From an uncultured Desulfuromonadales bacterium (lineage in GTDB: Bacteria; Desulfobacterota; Desulfuromonadia; Geobacterales; Pseudopelobacteraceae), in contig CAIPTY010000010.1 of assembly GCA_903868145.1 (NCBI GenBank), positions 1 through 64,000 on the forward strand: 64,000 bases of DNA, given 5' to 3'. The translations under genes were made by a program, and so were the position numbers. How positions within the stretch are numbered: position 1 is the first letter of the stretch; every line of letters starts with the position of its first letter. The notes under the pieces are model-generated. The model did not search any database, was not told the origin of the DNA, and saw only the letters and a list, made by a program, of their open reading frames with translations. Below, piece by piece: positions 55,374 to 64,000 of the stretch.

Positions 55374-57848
55374 TTACCCGCGCGCACCTGCCGAAATCTC
55401 TTTGCCGGGACGGATGAGCATCTTGGGAGTTGTAATCGCCACACGTGGTGGTTTGGCTGGTTCCTTGCTCCCTTTCGGTGCCGGGGGAGGGTATTTTTCC
55501 AGCGCCAGTTTCAGCACTTCGCTTACCTCACTGACCGCAACAATCCTGACCTTTTTGAGGATGTCAGCCGGTATATCCTCCAGATCCTTCTTGTTCTGCA
55601 GGGGGATGATAACCGTTTTCATCTCCGAACGCACCGCTGCCAGAATCTTCTCTTTCAGGCCACCTATGGGCAGTACCTTGCCCCGCAGCGTCACCTCACC
55701 GGTCATTGCCACATCTTTTCTGACCGGAGTGCGGGTGATGATCGAAACCAGAGCCGTTGTCATGGCAACCCCGGCTGAGGGGCCGTCCTTGGGTATGGCT
55801 CCGGCGGGCACATGCACGTGAATCTCGTGCTCCTGAAAAAATTCGGGTTTGATATAGAGCTCATCGGCATGGGCGCGAATGTAGGAGTGCGCCGCCTGGA
55901 CCGACTCTTTCATGACATCGCCCAATTGTCCGGTCAGTGTCAGTCCGGCCTTGCCCTGCATCAACGAAGCCTCAATATGGAGGATTTCCCCCCCCACCGG
56001 CGTCCAGGCCAGACCATTGACCACACCGATTTCATTATGATCCAGATCGTCCTCACGCAGATATTTTGCGGCTCCCAGGAAGATGTGCAGATTCTTGACG
56101 GCAACCTTCACGCTGCGCCGGGAGCCCTCCGCCACCTTGCGCGCCACCTTGCGGCAGACCGTGCCGATCTGCCGCTCCAGATTACGCAGACCGGCTTCAC
56201 GGGTGTATTTGGCGATGATTTCACGGATTGCATCATCCTCGAAGGAAATATACTTGTCCTTGAGCCCGTTCTCCTTGATCTGGCGAGGAACCAGGTAACG
56301 CTTGGCGATTTCGAGCTTTTCCTCCTCGGTGTAGCCGGAGAGATTGATCACCTCCATGCGGTCGCGCAGGGCCGACGGCACCGGATCAATCTGGTTGGCC
56401 GTGGCGATGAACATGACGTTTGAGAGGTTGTATGGCTGATTGATGTAATGGTCGGAAAAGGAGTGGTTCTGCTCCGGATCCAGCACCTCCAGAAGCGCTG
56501 ACGAAGGGTCTCCCTTGTAGTCGTAGCCAAGCTTGTCGATCTCATCCAGCATGATCACCGGGTTGGTTGTGCCGGCCTGCTTCATGCCCTGAATGATCCG
56601 TCCCGGCAGTGCGCCGATGTAGGTGCGACGGTGGCCGCGAATTTCAGCCTCATCCCTCACCCCTCCCAGGGACATGCGAACGAACTTGCGCCCCATGGCC
56701 CGGGCAATGGACTTACCCAGTGAGGTCTTGCCCACGCCGGGAGGACCGACAAAGCAGAGAATCGGGCCTTTCATTTTCTTCCTCAGCTTACGCACCGCCA
56801 GAAATTCAAGGATGCGCTCCTTGATCTTGTCCAGGTAGAAGTGATCGTCGTTAAGGATTTTTTCAGCACGGGCAATATCCAGATTGTCACGGGAGGTCTT
56901 GCTCCAGGGGATCTCGACCAGCCAGTCCAGATATGTTCTGATGATACCGGCCTCGCCGGCATCCTGGTGCATGTTCTCCAGGCGGCCAAGCTGTTTAAGA
57001 GCCTCCTTCTGGACGTTCTCCGGCATTTTAACAGATTCAATGGCCTTGCGAATCTCGACCAGTTCCTCTTTCTCCCCACCGTCGCCAAGCTCCTGCTGGA
57101 TAGCCTTCATCTGCTCCCGGAGATAATATTCCTTCTGGTTCTTGCCCATCTCTTCCCGCGCCGCATTCTGGATCTTGGCCTGCACGCTGAGAAGCTCCAC
57201 TTCGCGACTGAGAAATTCGTTAACTTTGGTCAGGCGAACAATCGGGTCGTTGATCTCCAGCAACAGTTGCGCGTCCGGCACCTTCAATCCCATATTACTG
57301 GCGATCAGGTCGGCCATACTGCCCGGATCCTGGATATTTTCAAGGATTACCAATACTTCTGGCGACACCTGTTTGCCCAGCTCGATGACTTTCGCCAGTT
57401 GCTCACGCACAGTGCGAAGCAGCGCCTCTGTCTCCAGAGAAACATCCAGCAGCAGATGGTCAACCTGGCGCTCGGTACGGACGGTATAGAAGGGCTTGTC
57501 CGAGATATATTCCGTGATTCGTGCCTTTGCCAGCCCCTGTACCAGAACCTTGACCCGTCCGTCCGGCAGCTTGAGCATACGCATGATCATGGCAACCGTT
57601 CCGACTTCATAGATCTTGTCAGGTGTCGGGTCTTCGTCGCCGATATCGTGCTGGGTTGCCAGCAGGATCATGCGGTCGCCCGCCAGGGCGTTATCCACAG
57701 CCTTGACCGACATCTCGCGGCCAACAAAAAGCGGTATGATCATGAACGGATACACCACCACATCCCGCACCGGTAGCAACGGCAATATCTCGGGAATGCT
57801 CAGTTCTTCAGCTTCCTGCTTATCGGTATCCTTCTCACGTTCGCTCAA
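55374..57848 (-). CDS. lon: ATP-dependent protease Lon
   Basis: An 824-residue LonA: substrate-binding N domain (LPLLPVRDVVVYPFMIIPLF), coiled coil, AAA+ module with Walker A GPPGVGKT (Lys374) and LDEIDKLG, and a protease domain with Ser691 (KDGPSAGVAM) and Lys734. It degrades damaged and short-lived proteins, including antitoxins. The C-terminal tail (about 786-824) is Pro/Lys-rich and dispensable. Overlaps the Hsp20 gene by four bases, an unusual link to a small heat-shock protein. Confidence 0.97.
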   Translation of the reverse strand: MSEREKDTDKQEAEELSIPEILPLLPVRDVVVYPFMIIPLFVGREMSVKAVDNALAGDRMILLATQHDIGDEDPTPDKIYEVGTVAMIMRMLKLPDGRVKVLVQGLAKARITEYISDKPFYTVRTERQVDHLLLDVSLETEALLRTVREQLAKVIELGKQVSPEVLVILENIQDPGSMADLIASNMGLKVPDAQLLLEINDPIVRLTKVNEFLSREVELLSVQAKIQNAAREEMGKNQKEYYLREQMKAIQQELGDGGEKEELVEIRKAIESVKMPENVQKEALKQLGRLENMHQDAGEAGIIRTYLDWLVEIPWSKTSRDNLDIARAEKILNDDHFYLDKIKERILEFLAVRKLRKKMKGPILCFVGPPGVGKTSLGKSIARAMGRKFVRMSLGGVRDEAEIRGHRRTYIGALPGRIIQGMKQAGTTNPVIMLDEIDKLGYDYKGDPSSALLEVLDPEQNHSFSDHYINQPYNLSNVMFIATANQIDPVPSALRDRMEVINLSGYTEEEKLEIAKRYLVPRQIKENGLKDKYISFEDDAIREIIAKYTREAGLRNLERQIGTVCRKVARKVAEGSRRSVKVAVKNLHIFLGAAKYLREDDLDHNEIGVVNGLAWTPVGGEILHIEASLMQGKAGLTLTGQLGDVMKESVQAAHSYIRAHADELYIKPEFFQEHEIHVHVPAGAIPKDGPSAGVAMTTALVSIITRTPVRKDVAMTGEVTLRGKVLPIGGLKEKILAAVRSEMKTVIIPLQNKKDLEDIPADILKKVRIVAVSEVSEVLKLALEKYPPPAPKGSKEPAKPPRVAITTPKMLIRPGKEISAGARG

Positions 57849-58285
57849 TCAACTATCTCCTTTATCTCTACCTGCTGGTCACCGTTTTTTTGACAGGTCA
57901 CCCGCAATACTCCCCGCCGGTATTCCGCCGTAATAGAGCAGGCATCAATGCTGACCGGTATATGTACTGCATGGTGAAACGTGCCATGGCTGCGCTCAAT
58001 GCAGACAAAACGCACATCCTCTTCGGCCTTCTCACGAGGGCGCTGTGCGCTCAGAACGAGTGTCATTCCTCGTATTGTCAGGGTGATGTCCTGCCGCTTA
58101 AAACCGGGAAGATCAAATTCAAGAACAATCGTTCCAGCCGTTTCGTACATATCCATCAGCGGACGATTTTCACCTTCGTCAAGGATATCCCGCAGCTCAA
58201 GGGCGTGAAGCAGATTGCGTATCTCACCGACGTGCCTGCTGAATATTTCCTGCTGAAACGGTTTCTTGCCCGAAAAGCGTGGCAT
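57845..58285 (-). CDS. Hsp20-family small heat-shock protein
   Basis: A 146-residue alpha-crystallin-domain protein: N-terminal tail about 1-45, core with ETAGTIVLEFDLPGF and DITLTIRGMTLVLSAQR, and the conserved YRRGVLRVT near the end. The C-terminal IxI/V tail is represented by VEIKEIVD. These proteins hold unfolding proteins in a soluble state. Coupled to lon by a start/stop overlap at 57845-57848. Confidence 0.88.
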   Translation of the reverse strand: MPRFSGKKPFQQEIFSRHVGEIRNLLHALELRDILDEGENRPLMDMYETAGTIVLEFDLPGFKRQDITLTIRGMTLVLSAQRPREKAEEDVRFVCIERSHGTFHHAVHIPVSIDACSITAEYRRGVLRVTCQKNGDQQVEIKEIVD

Positions 58286-58394
58286 ATCATCACCTGCCTG
58301 CCTTGGTAATCCGATTACGTCATGAAGATGTAACCATTCCTGCCACCATTGTCAAGGCCAGCGACCTCCGGCAGCCCTCTGATCCAAAAATGAA

Positions 58395-58423
58395 TTGACA
58401 TTGCGGACGGTATACACGATATT
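58395..58423 (+). promoter_or_regulatory. Probable speA promoter
   Basis: -35 TTGACA (58395-58400), 17-base spacer, -10 GATATT (58418-58423). It lies about 90 bases before the speA ATG, in a leader with no other recognisable feature. Confidence 0.5.
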
Positions 58424-58512
58424 TTTTCATTTCTGCCGCATGTCGTCATGCTGCATCAAGCATTGTTTCGGGAGTTTCCCGCTCGCTGACAGAGAAAGTT
58501 GAGGGGTAAAGG

Positions 58513-60420
58513 ATGGAACGCTGGACTGTAAATGATTCCGCTAAAACATACAATCTGGACAACTGGGGTGCCGACCTTTTCTCGATCAACAAGAAGGGTA
58601 ATATCTGCGTTCACCCTTCGTCCAACTCCAAACAGTCCATCGACATGCGAGCCCTGGTTGATGACCTGATCAAACGCAAAATCAAGCCCCCGATCCTGCT
58701 CCGTTTCATGGATGTTCTGCAGGGGCGCATCGCCAGCATCAACCGCATCTTTAAAAATGCCATTGCCGAAAATGACTATCCGGCCAGATACCAGACATTT
58801 TACCCGATCAAGGTGAACCAGCAGCGCCAGGTGGTGGAAGCCATTGCCAGCTATGGCAAACGTTACAACATCGGCCTGGAAGTGGGTTCCAAGCCGGAAC
58901 TGGTGGCGGGCATTTCCATCTCAACCGGTAACGGTCTGCCGATCATCTGCAATGGCTATAAGGATGCCGAATACATTGAGACGGTACTCTACGCGACAAA
59001 GATCGGTTACGACATAACCATCGTCATCGAAAAGCTCTTTGAGCTGGAAAAGATCATCGAACTGGCAAAGAAAACCGGTATCCAGCCCAAGCTTGGCATC
59101 CGGGTCAAACTGTCCTCCAAAGGTACCGGCAAATGGGCAACATCTGGCGGTGAGGATGCAAAGTTCGGGCTGCGCATGTCCGAGATCATGGCCGCCATCC
59201 GTCTGCTTCAGGAGCAGGGCATGCTCGAATGCGTCAAGCTGCTGCACTCCCACATCGGCAGCCAGATCACCAAGATTGACAAGATAAAGACCTCGCTGAT
59301 CGAAGCCACGCGCATCTACACCGAGATGCGCAAACTGGGGGTCGGTATCGAATATCTGGATATTGGCGGCGGCCTGGGCGTAGACTATGACGGCTCCAAA
59401 TCAAGCTATTTTTCCAGCGTCAACTATACCATTGAAGAATACGCCAACGACGTCATCTACCAGGTAAAGAACATCTGCGAAGAAGCCGGGGTGCAATGCC
59501 CCAATATCATTTCCGAATCAGGACGTGCAACGGTTGCCCACTATTCGGTCATGGTGACCAACGTGCTCAACACCAATACCCAGAACCTGATGCCCGACTT
59601 CGAAGACATGCTGGCCCACACCGAAAAGATTGTGCCAACGGTCAAGAAGCTGCTGGATATTAACAAAAGTATCGACCGGTATTCGCTGCGTGAGGACTAC
59701 CACGACGCCCTGCAGCTTATCAACGAGGCGGTCAGCCTCTTCAATCTGGGGTATCTGACCTTGCAGGACCGGGCCATCGCAGAGTGGCTCTACACAAAAA
59801 TCATCCGCAAGATCAGTAGCATCATTGAAAAGATCAAGCCGATTCCCGAAGAACTGCAGAATTTCCAACTGCATCTGCGCCAGACCTACTTTGCCAACTT
59901 TTCGCTGTTCCAGTCCATACCCGATTCCTGGGCCATCGATCAGCTTTTCCCGATCATGCCGCTGCAACGGCTCAACCAGAAACCGGATGTCATGGCCTCC
60001 ATCGCCGATATCACCTGCGACTCGGACGGCGAGATCACCAGCTTCGTGGGAGAGCATGGCCGCACCAAATCCCTGCCCCTGCACAAGATCAGAAAGGACG
60101 AAGATTATTACATCGGCTTCTTTCTGATCGGCGCATACCAGGAAATCCTGGGGGATCTGCACAACCTCTTCGGCGACACCAACGCCGTTCATATTACCTT
60201 CAACAAGAAAACCGGCTACATGATCGACACGGTCATCAACGGCGACGCCACCTGGGAAACCCTGAAATACGTCCAGTACAAGGGGCCGGAGATACTCAAG
60301 CACGTCCGCGACAACCTGGAGAAGAGCGTGGCACTGAAAAAGATTTCCATCGAGGAGAGCAGCCATTTCATCGAACTGCTTGATCGGACTTTGCTGGGGT
60401 ATACCTACCTGGGGGAATAG
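58513..60420 (+). CDS. speA: Biosynthetic arginine decarboxylase
   Basis: A 635-residue PLP enzyme of the SpeA type: TFYPIKVNQ with PLP-binding Lys100, LLHSHIGSQ, ISESGRATVAHYSVM, and a helical insertion in the C-terminal half (HFxLRQTYFANFSLFQSIPD-like). It converts arginine to agmatine, the first step of a polyamine route. AGGGG precedes the ATG. No agmatine-using gene is adjacent. Confidence 0.95.
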   Translation: MERWTVNDSAKTYNLDNWGADLFSINKKGNICVHPSSNSKQSIDMRALVDDLIKRKIKPPILLRFMDVLQGRIASINRIFKNAIAENDYPARYQTFYPIKVNQQRQVVEAIASYGKRYNIGLEVGSKPELVAGISISTGNGLPIICNGYKDAEYIETVLYATKIGYDITIVIEKLFELEKIIELAKKTGIQPKLGIRVKLSSKGTGKWATSGGEDAKFGLRMSEIMAAIRLLQEQGMLECVKLLHSHIGSQITKIDKIKTSLIEATRIYTEMRKLGVGIEYLDIGGGLGVDYDGSKSSYFSSVNYTIEEYANDVIYQVKNICEEAGVQCPNIISESGRATVAHYSVMVTNVLNTNTQNLMPDFEDMLAHTEKIVPTVKKLLDINKSIDRYSLREDYHDALQLINEAVSLFNLGYLTLQDRAIAEWLYTKIIRKISSIIEKIKPIPEELQNFQLHLRQTYFANFSLFQSIPDSWAIDQLFPIMPLQRLNQKPDVMASIADITCDSDGEITSFVGEHGRTKSLPLHKIRKDEDYYIGFFLIGAYQEILGDLHNLFGDTNAVHITFNKKTGYMIDTVINGDATWETLKYVQYKGPEILKHVRDNLEKSVALKKISIEESSHFIELLDRTLLGYTYLGE

Positions 60421-60482
60421 ATGGACAGGCGCCTCTCATGTAACCACAACTCCCTTTCTGCTTGAGTCTTTTTTGAACTCAT

Positions 60483-60499
60483 GATAGCATTATGCTATC
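60483..60499. promoter_or_regulatory. Palindromic operator of the FitAB-type module
   Basis: GATAGCAT-T-ATGCTATC is a perfect 8+8 inverted repeat lying 17 bases before the antitoxin start and overlapping a probable -10 region. It resembles the inverted repeats bound by FitAB/VapBC complexes. Confidence 0.65.
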
Positions 60500-60515
60500 G
60501 TGAGGAGGTATGAAT

Positions 60516-60746
60516 ATGCCCCAGTTGCTGATCAGAAATCTGGAAGAAAAGACCGTGGAAAACCTTAAAGCACGGGCGAAACGCCATAACCGCTCGTTGC
60601 AGGGGGAAGTAAAGCTGATTCTGGAGGAATACGTTGCCCGCCCCGACGAGTCGCCGTTGGCGATTGCCGATCGCTGGCAGGGTTATTTTGCCGGTCGCGC
60701 CTTCAGTGAGAGCGCTGAACTGCTGCGGGAGGATCGTGAACGATGA
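60516..60746 (+). CDS. FitA-like ribbon-helix-helix antitoxin
   Basis: A 76-residue protein with the FitA-type N-terminus MPQLLIRNLEEKTVENLKAR and RHNRSLQGEVKLILEEY. The ATG at 60516 is preferred to 60510 because GAGGAGG would be only one base from the latter and seven from the former. It binds the toxin and probably the palindrome upstream. Overlaps the toxin gene by four bases (ATGA). Confidence 0.88.
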   Translation: MPQLLIRNLEEKTVENLKARAKRHNRSLQGEVKLILEEYVARPDESPLAIADRWQGYFAGRAFSESAELLREDRER

Positions 60747-61165
60747 ACACTCTGGTGATAGATGCCAGCGTTGCCATCAAGTGGTTTCTGCCGGAGCGCT
60801 ATTCCATCAATGCCATCAGGCTGCTTGATGCAGGAAACGAATTGGTAGCGCCGGATCTTATTTTTCCCGAATGCGGAAATGTGCTCTGGAAAAAATGGCT
60901 GCGCCAGGAACTTGAAGCCGACGTCATTCCAGTTCTGCTGGGTGATCTTCGCCGAATGAATATCCGCATTGTGCCATCGTTTTCTCTTATCAACGAGGCT
61001 TCCGGAATCGCCGTTGGCTGGCGCCGGAGCTTTTACGACAGCATCTACCTTGCCCTGGCGGTCGCTTTCAATTGCCGTATGATAACTGCTGACGAGAAAC
61101 TGTGTAATGCGCTCAAGGGTACTCCCCTGGCGGAGCGGATGGTAATGATCGGGGATATGGTGTGA
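60743..61165 (+). CDS. PIN-domain RNase toxin, VapC/FitB family
   Basis: A 140-residue PIN protein with the four expected acidic positions: VIDASVAIKWFLPE, FPECGNVLWK, YDSIYLALA and MITADEKL. The start overlaps the antitoxin stop. It should act as an RNase on tRNA or rRNA when not bound by the antitoxin. Different subfamily from the module at 5647-6302. Confidence 0.9.
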   Translation: MNTLVIDASVAIKWFLPERYSINAIRLLDAGNELVAPDLIFPECGNVLWKKWLRQELEADVIPVLLGDLRRMNIRIVPSFSLINEASGIAVGWRRSFYDSIYLALAVAFNCRMITADEKLCNALKGTPLAERMVMIGDMV

Positions 61166-61251
61166 CAACCCGCAGTTACGATGACGGCTCCGGGTTCCGG
61201 TCTGTGGACACGGAAGGGGCTGTCAAGAAGGCTCCAAATCCTTTTTCGAAA

Positions 61252-61749
61252 TCAATACGGCACAATCCCAACCCGCAACGATTGTGCCGTATGCACGGCG
61301 TGCCCCTGTAACAGAACCTCACCATCGGCTACTGCCATGGCGATGGGTCTTTTCACAATCCTCCTGATATCGAGATGGTACGTGAGTATTCCTGATGTCG
61401 GCACTATTTCGCCCTTGTATTTGACCTCACCTATTCCCAGGGCACGTCCCTTCCCTTTATAGCCTTTCCACCCGAGATAAAAGCCCAGCAGTTGGCAGAG
61501 TCCATCAAGCACGAGGCTGCCCGGCATAACAGGGTCATCTACAAAGTGGCAGGCGAAAAACCAGGAATCCGGATTTACCTCAAACTCCGCCTCAACCTCA
61601 CCGCGACCGTATCTGCCTCCGGTGTCGGATATTCCGGTAATACGATCCAGCATAAGCATGTTCGGCAATGGCAGGCGTGGATATTGGATGCCGTCCAACT
61701 CGCCGGTACCGCATTTCAATATTTCATTTTTGGTGAAGGTTCTTTTCAT
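61252..61749 (-). CDS. fabA: Beta-hydroxydecanoyl-ACP dehydratase/isomerase, FabA-type
   Basis: A 165-residue hot-dog-fold enzyme matching FabA along its length (LPLPNMLMLDRITGISDTGG, FFACHFVDDPVMPGSLVLDG with catalytic His, GFYLGWKGYKGKGRALG). FabA dehydrates and isomerises 3-hydroxydecanoyl-ACP to the cis-3 enoyl form for unsaturated fatty acids. ATGs at 61749 and 61755 are alternatives, neither with a clear ribosome site. There is no fabB in this window; FabA without its usual partner nearby is of interest. Confidence 0.9.
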   Translation of the reverse strand: MKRTFTKNEILKCGTGELDGIQYPRLPLPNMLMLDRITGISDTGGRYGRGEVEAEFEVNPDSWFFACHFVDDPVMPGSLVLDGLCQLLGFYLGWKGYKGKGRALGIGEVKYKGEIVPTSGILTYHLDIRRIVKRPIAMAVADGEVLLQGHAVHTAQSLRVGIVPY

Positions 61750-61857
61750 GTGCATAGCTATACATTCCACTTGCTGCTTAAATGCCGTCTTGAGCAACTG
61801 TACCCCAGTGGGATCACGATCAAAAGAAATAATTACAAGAGGTATTCCGGATAAGTT

Positions 61858-62202
61858 TCAGGTTTCAAGGCCCTTCAGCATCCCCTTAAGTCCATTCAGC
61901 AGCAATTCTCGCCTGCTCGCTTCCAACCTGCGTATTTTCCCGGAAATATCGGCTAGTTCATTCTCAAAAAGCCGATCAAGGTTTGAGCTTTGAAGGTTCA
62001 AAACATCAGCCAACTCCATTCCCAACACATTGGTGATGAGAAAAATGCTGTAGACCGAGGCATTAACGCGGCCTCGTTCTATCTCGCTGATGTAGGTTGG
62101 ATGCAGGTCTGCCAGTTCGGCAAGTTTTTCCTGCGACATCTCTCGCGCTTTTCGTCGTGCTCGTATCGAGCTCCCCAAGGCTATCAGAAAATTTTCTTGT
62201 CT
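61858..62202 (-). CDS. XRE-family transcriptional regulator
   Basis: A 114-residue protein from the ATG at 62202: helix-turn-helix with SIRARRKAREMSQEKLAELA and HPTYISEIERGRVNAS, then a helical C-terminal dimerisation region (LFENELADISGKIRRLEASR). An upstream in-frame ATG at 62268 gives 136 residues; neither has a good ribosome site. Divergent from the three-lipoprotein operon and may control it. Confidence 0.82.
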   Translation of the reverse strand, partial: RQENFLIALGSSIRARRKAREMSQEKLAELADLHPTYISEIERGRVNASVYSIFLITNVLGMELADVLNLQSSNLDRLFENELADISGKIRRLEASRRELLLNGLKGMLKGLET

Positions 62203-62340
62203 CATAAATACTGAACATAAGCAAAATCTCGGATAAGGTAATAGGCTATTGGAGTTACTATTTGACATTTAAGTCTATATATGAAATTGTTCTGAAAAAT
62301 TCAGCAAAAGATAGAACATTACTGTTACGAGGAGGGTACT

Positions 62341-62634
62341 GTGAAAAAACTTTTGTGTTTCATGTTTCTGATGGGCGCTGTCTCTGGTTGTGCGAAGCCT
62401 GTAGTAATTGAAAACGGAACTCAAAGCAGGGTGTTTACGCCATGCACGAGTGATAACCTGTGTTTCCGGGATTCGTATAACATCGCATGGGATTACTGGT
62501 GCACCTCCAGCCAGCGTGATTATCCGATATCATACAGAACCAAACAGTCAGAATACGAGTCAAGCAGGGTTGAATATATTTTATTGCCAAAATCTGTCGT
62601 GCTGGAACAGGGACACGCGGGGAGGGTAAGATGA
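62341..62634 (+). CDS. Small lipoprotein, first of a FlgO-like operon
   Basis: A 97-residue protein starting with GTG after a strong GAGGAGGG. Lipobox VSGC after FMFLMGA; mature part about 80 residues with several aromatic residues and three Cys (TPCTSDNLCF, WCTSS). I recognise no family. Its last four bases overlap the start of the next gene (ATGA). Confidence 0.78.
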   Translation: MKKLLCFMFLMGAVSGCAKPVVIENGTQSRVFTPCTSDNLCFRDSYNIAWDYWCTSSQRDYPISYRTKQSEYESSRVEYILLPKSVVLEQGHAGRVR

Positions 62635-63311
62635 ATTGTTTGTACGCTAAGCAGATTATCTCCTTTTTACTGTTTCTTATAATAGCCGTTACCGCTTCCG
62701 GCTGTGTGAATTCTGCCTCGTATCCTCCTGCCCACGAATATCAGACGAGGCTACTCGACGCAAACCAGCGCTACATAGTGGATGAACCATTGAGAGTCCA
62801 GCGTAGCCAGTCTACCGTTGGCCGTTTTAATGCGCAAATAATATTCATGGCTGACCAGATAGAACGGAACGCAGACCGAAAAAGTCTCGAGAACACCTTT
62901 ATAGTGACCAGTTTTGCCAATCTCAACAAGCTATCGCAAACCAACGCTTTTGGGCGACTGGTGGCAGAGAATGTCATTCATGAGCTGCAAGTGAGAAAAT
63001 GGAAGGTTTTTGAAGTGCGGCTGACCAAGGACGTAATTATAAACGAAACCGGGGAATTTTCGCTGAGCCGTGATATCAATAAAATCAGGGAAATGTACAA
63101 GGTTGGCGGCATTGTAACCGGTACCTATTCGGTGGTGAACGACCATATAATGGTAAACGCGCGGGTAATTGACATAAACTCGGGTCTGGTGGCTTCGTCG
63201 GCACAGGCGAATATGCAGGTAAACTGGTTCACCGACGCGCTGCTGTTCAATGAAGACAATCTGAGGTCGATGAAGATTGTTGGTGATGTACCTTCAGGTG
63301 CTAAGCACTGA
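62631..63311 (+). CDS. FlgO-family outer-membrane lipoprotein
   Basis: A 226-residue lipoprotein (lipobox ASGC after SFLLFLIIAVT). The FlgO domain spans about 60-190: MADQIERNADRKSLENTFIV, SFANLNKLSQTNAFGRLVAE, GGIVTGTYSVVNDHIMVNAR. In Vibrio FlgO is an outer-membrane protein that stabilises the flagellum base; in other bacteria the domain is found in unrelated surface proteins. Followed by a stop/start overlap (TGATG) with the next gene. Confidence 0.88.
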   Translation: MNCLYAKQIISFLLFLIIAVTASGCVNSASYPPAHEYQTRLLDANQRYIVDEPLRVQRSQSTVGRFNAQIIFMADQIERNADRKSLENTFIVTSFANLNKLSQTNAFGRLVAENVIHELQVRKWKVFEVRLTKDVIINETGEFSLSRDINKIREMYKVGGIVTGTYSVVNDHIMVNARVIDINSGLVASSAQANMQVNWFTDALLFNEDNLRSMKIVGDVPSGAKH

Positions 63312-63949
63312 TGCAGCTGCGGCTCGTCATCCCAATTCTCGCGGGCATGTTACTGGTCCAGGTATTGGCGGGTTGCGCAATCTACCATCCCGATACATAT
63401 AGTGCCTGCTATGGAAAGTCGTTGTCGGTTTTGCTCGATTCAACGGATCTCAAAGCACTGTTTCAGGATATGGCCGCAGAACTCTGTGTAGATGTGTGTT
63501 CAGATTGTGCGGGACGAACTCCTGATGACAAAAAAAACGCATCAATCTGTGCGGATCGCGACGATGCAAGGCGTTTGTCCGTTCTTGTCACTGACTTTGC
63601 CGACATCCAGACCTTTATTCCAAATCAGTCCGGTTTGCTGATGGGGGAGCTGATGCGAGGCAGTTTGAACAAAGCCTGTTGCTACAAGATTATTCAGGCA
63701 GAGTTTGCAAAATACTTCAAGCTGTCTGAAAACGGATTGGTAGTACTGACTCGCAAAGTAAATGAAATCAAGAAAGATGAGTATTCCCAGTCAGAGGCGA
63801 TAGTAGGAACCTACAGCTATCTGGGCAACAACAAGGTTCTTGTGTTTGTTAGAAAGATCAATATGGAAACCGGTAAAATATCAAGCATGGTGACCCGTGA
63901 AATCGAGTATTCCTGTCTTGGGAGGTCGGTCAGTCACACAGTAAAGTAG
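63311..63949 (+). CDS. FlgO-like lipoprotein, Cys-rich
   Basis: A 212-residue lipoprotein (lipobox LAGC) whose second half (SVLVTDFADIQTFIPNQSGL, LMGELMRGSLNKACCYKIIQ, GTYSYLGNNKVLVFVRKINM) follows the FlgO domain pattern. The N-terminal half has a Cys cluster (AELCVDVCSDCAGR...ICADRDDAR) not seen in its upstream neighbour; it may bind metal or form disulfides. Last gene of the operon; the window ends 50 bases later. Confidence 0.82.
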   Translation: MQLRLVIPILAGMLLVQVLAGCAIYHPDTYSACYGKSLSVLLDSTDLKALFQDMAAELCVDVCSDCAGRTPDDKKNASICADRDDARRLSVLVTDFADIQTFIPNQSGLLMGELMRGSLNKACCYKIIQAEFAKYFKLSENGLVVLTRKVNEIKKDEYSQSEAIVGTYSYLGNNKVLVFVRKINMETGKISSMVTREIEYSCLGRSVSHTVK

Positions 63950-64000
63950 TCTCGCAACGTCTTGATATGCAAAAAGAACAGGGCGGCCTACTCCGGGTCG

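Overview
The window looks like chromosomal DNA of a Geobacter/Pelobacter-type member of the Desulfuromonadales/Geobacterales. This is inferred from gene content and not from a marker gene: many hybrid sensor kinases, a chemotaxis operon that includes an HDOD protein, PEP-CTERM and FlgO-type surface proteins, a monoheme cytochrome c, anaerobic-type cobalamin genes, and moderate G+C. I found no rRNA, tRNA, CRISPR array, insertion sequence or prophage.

Layout. 0-0.7 kb: a truncated flavoprotein remnant and small ORFs. 0.7-11.2 kb (minus strand): signalling genes (hybrid kinases, response regulators, a methyl-accepting protein, a TusA-like protein) interrupted by a plus-strand VapBC-type module. 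11.2-11.6 kb: an unusual leader with a tetranucleotide tract, a hidden short ORF and a terminator hairpin. 11.6-19.4 kb: the operon cheW-cheA-cheR-HDOD-cheB-NMT1 sensor kinase-LuxR-type regulator. 19.6-21.9 kb: a sigma-54 activator with a degenerate receiver, then a lytic transglycosylase. 22.0-27.7 kb: a cobJ-cobQ fusion, cbiB, cobD and glgC. 28-41 kb: an accessory/stress region with two DUF1566 lipoprotein operons sharing an almost identical promoter block, a detoxification-type cluster (pirin, HD, GGCT, NTF2-like, TetR, LysR), several decayed genes, a frameshifted RelBE pair, and a BaeSR two-component system, followed by aroF. 41.7-50.9 kb: a PEP-CTERM protein and an NfrA/NfrB/WecB exopolysaccharide locus (the phage N4 receptor type) with a DUF4434 protein and a 50-residue overlapping microprotein. 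51-58 kb: housekeeping genes (crp/fnr, tkt, thiL, cytochrome c, lon, hsp20). 58.5-64 kb: speA, a FitAB-type toxin-antitoxin pair, fabA, an XRE regulator and a three-lipoprotein FlgO-like operon.

How the parts may work together. The chemotaxis and kinase genes form a sensory block. The BaeSR pair probably controls the neighbouring Spy-like and DUF1566 envelope proteins, because three nearby upstream regions carry the same sequence element. The NfrB homologue carries C-terminal MshEN-type repeats, so polysaccharide production is probably under c-di-GMP control. The strongest candidates for new biology are the TGTC-repeat leader of the kinase at 9126-11213, the shared BaeR-like element, and the microprotein inside the NfrAB locus.
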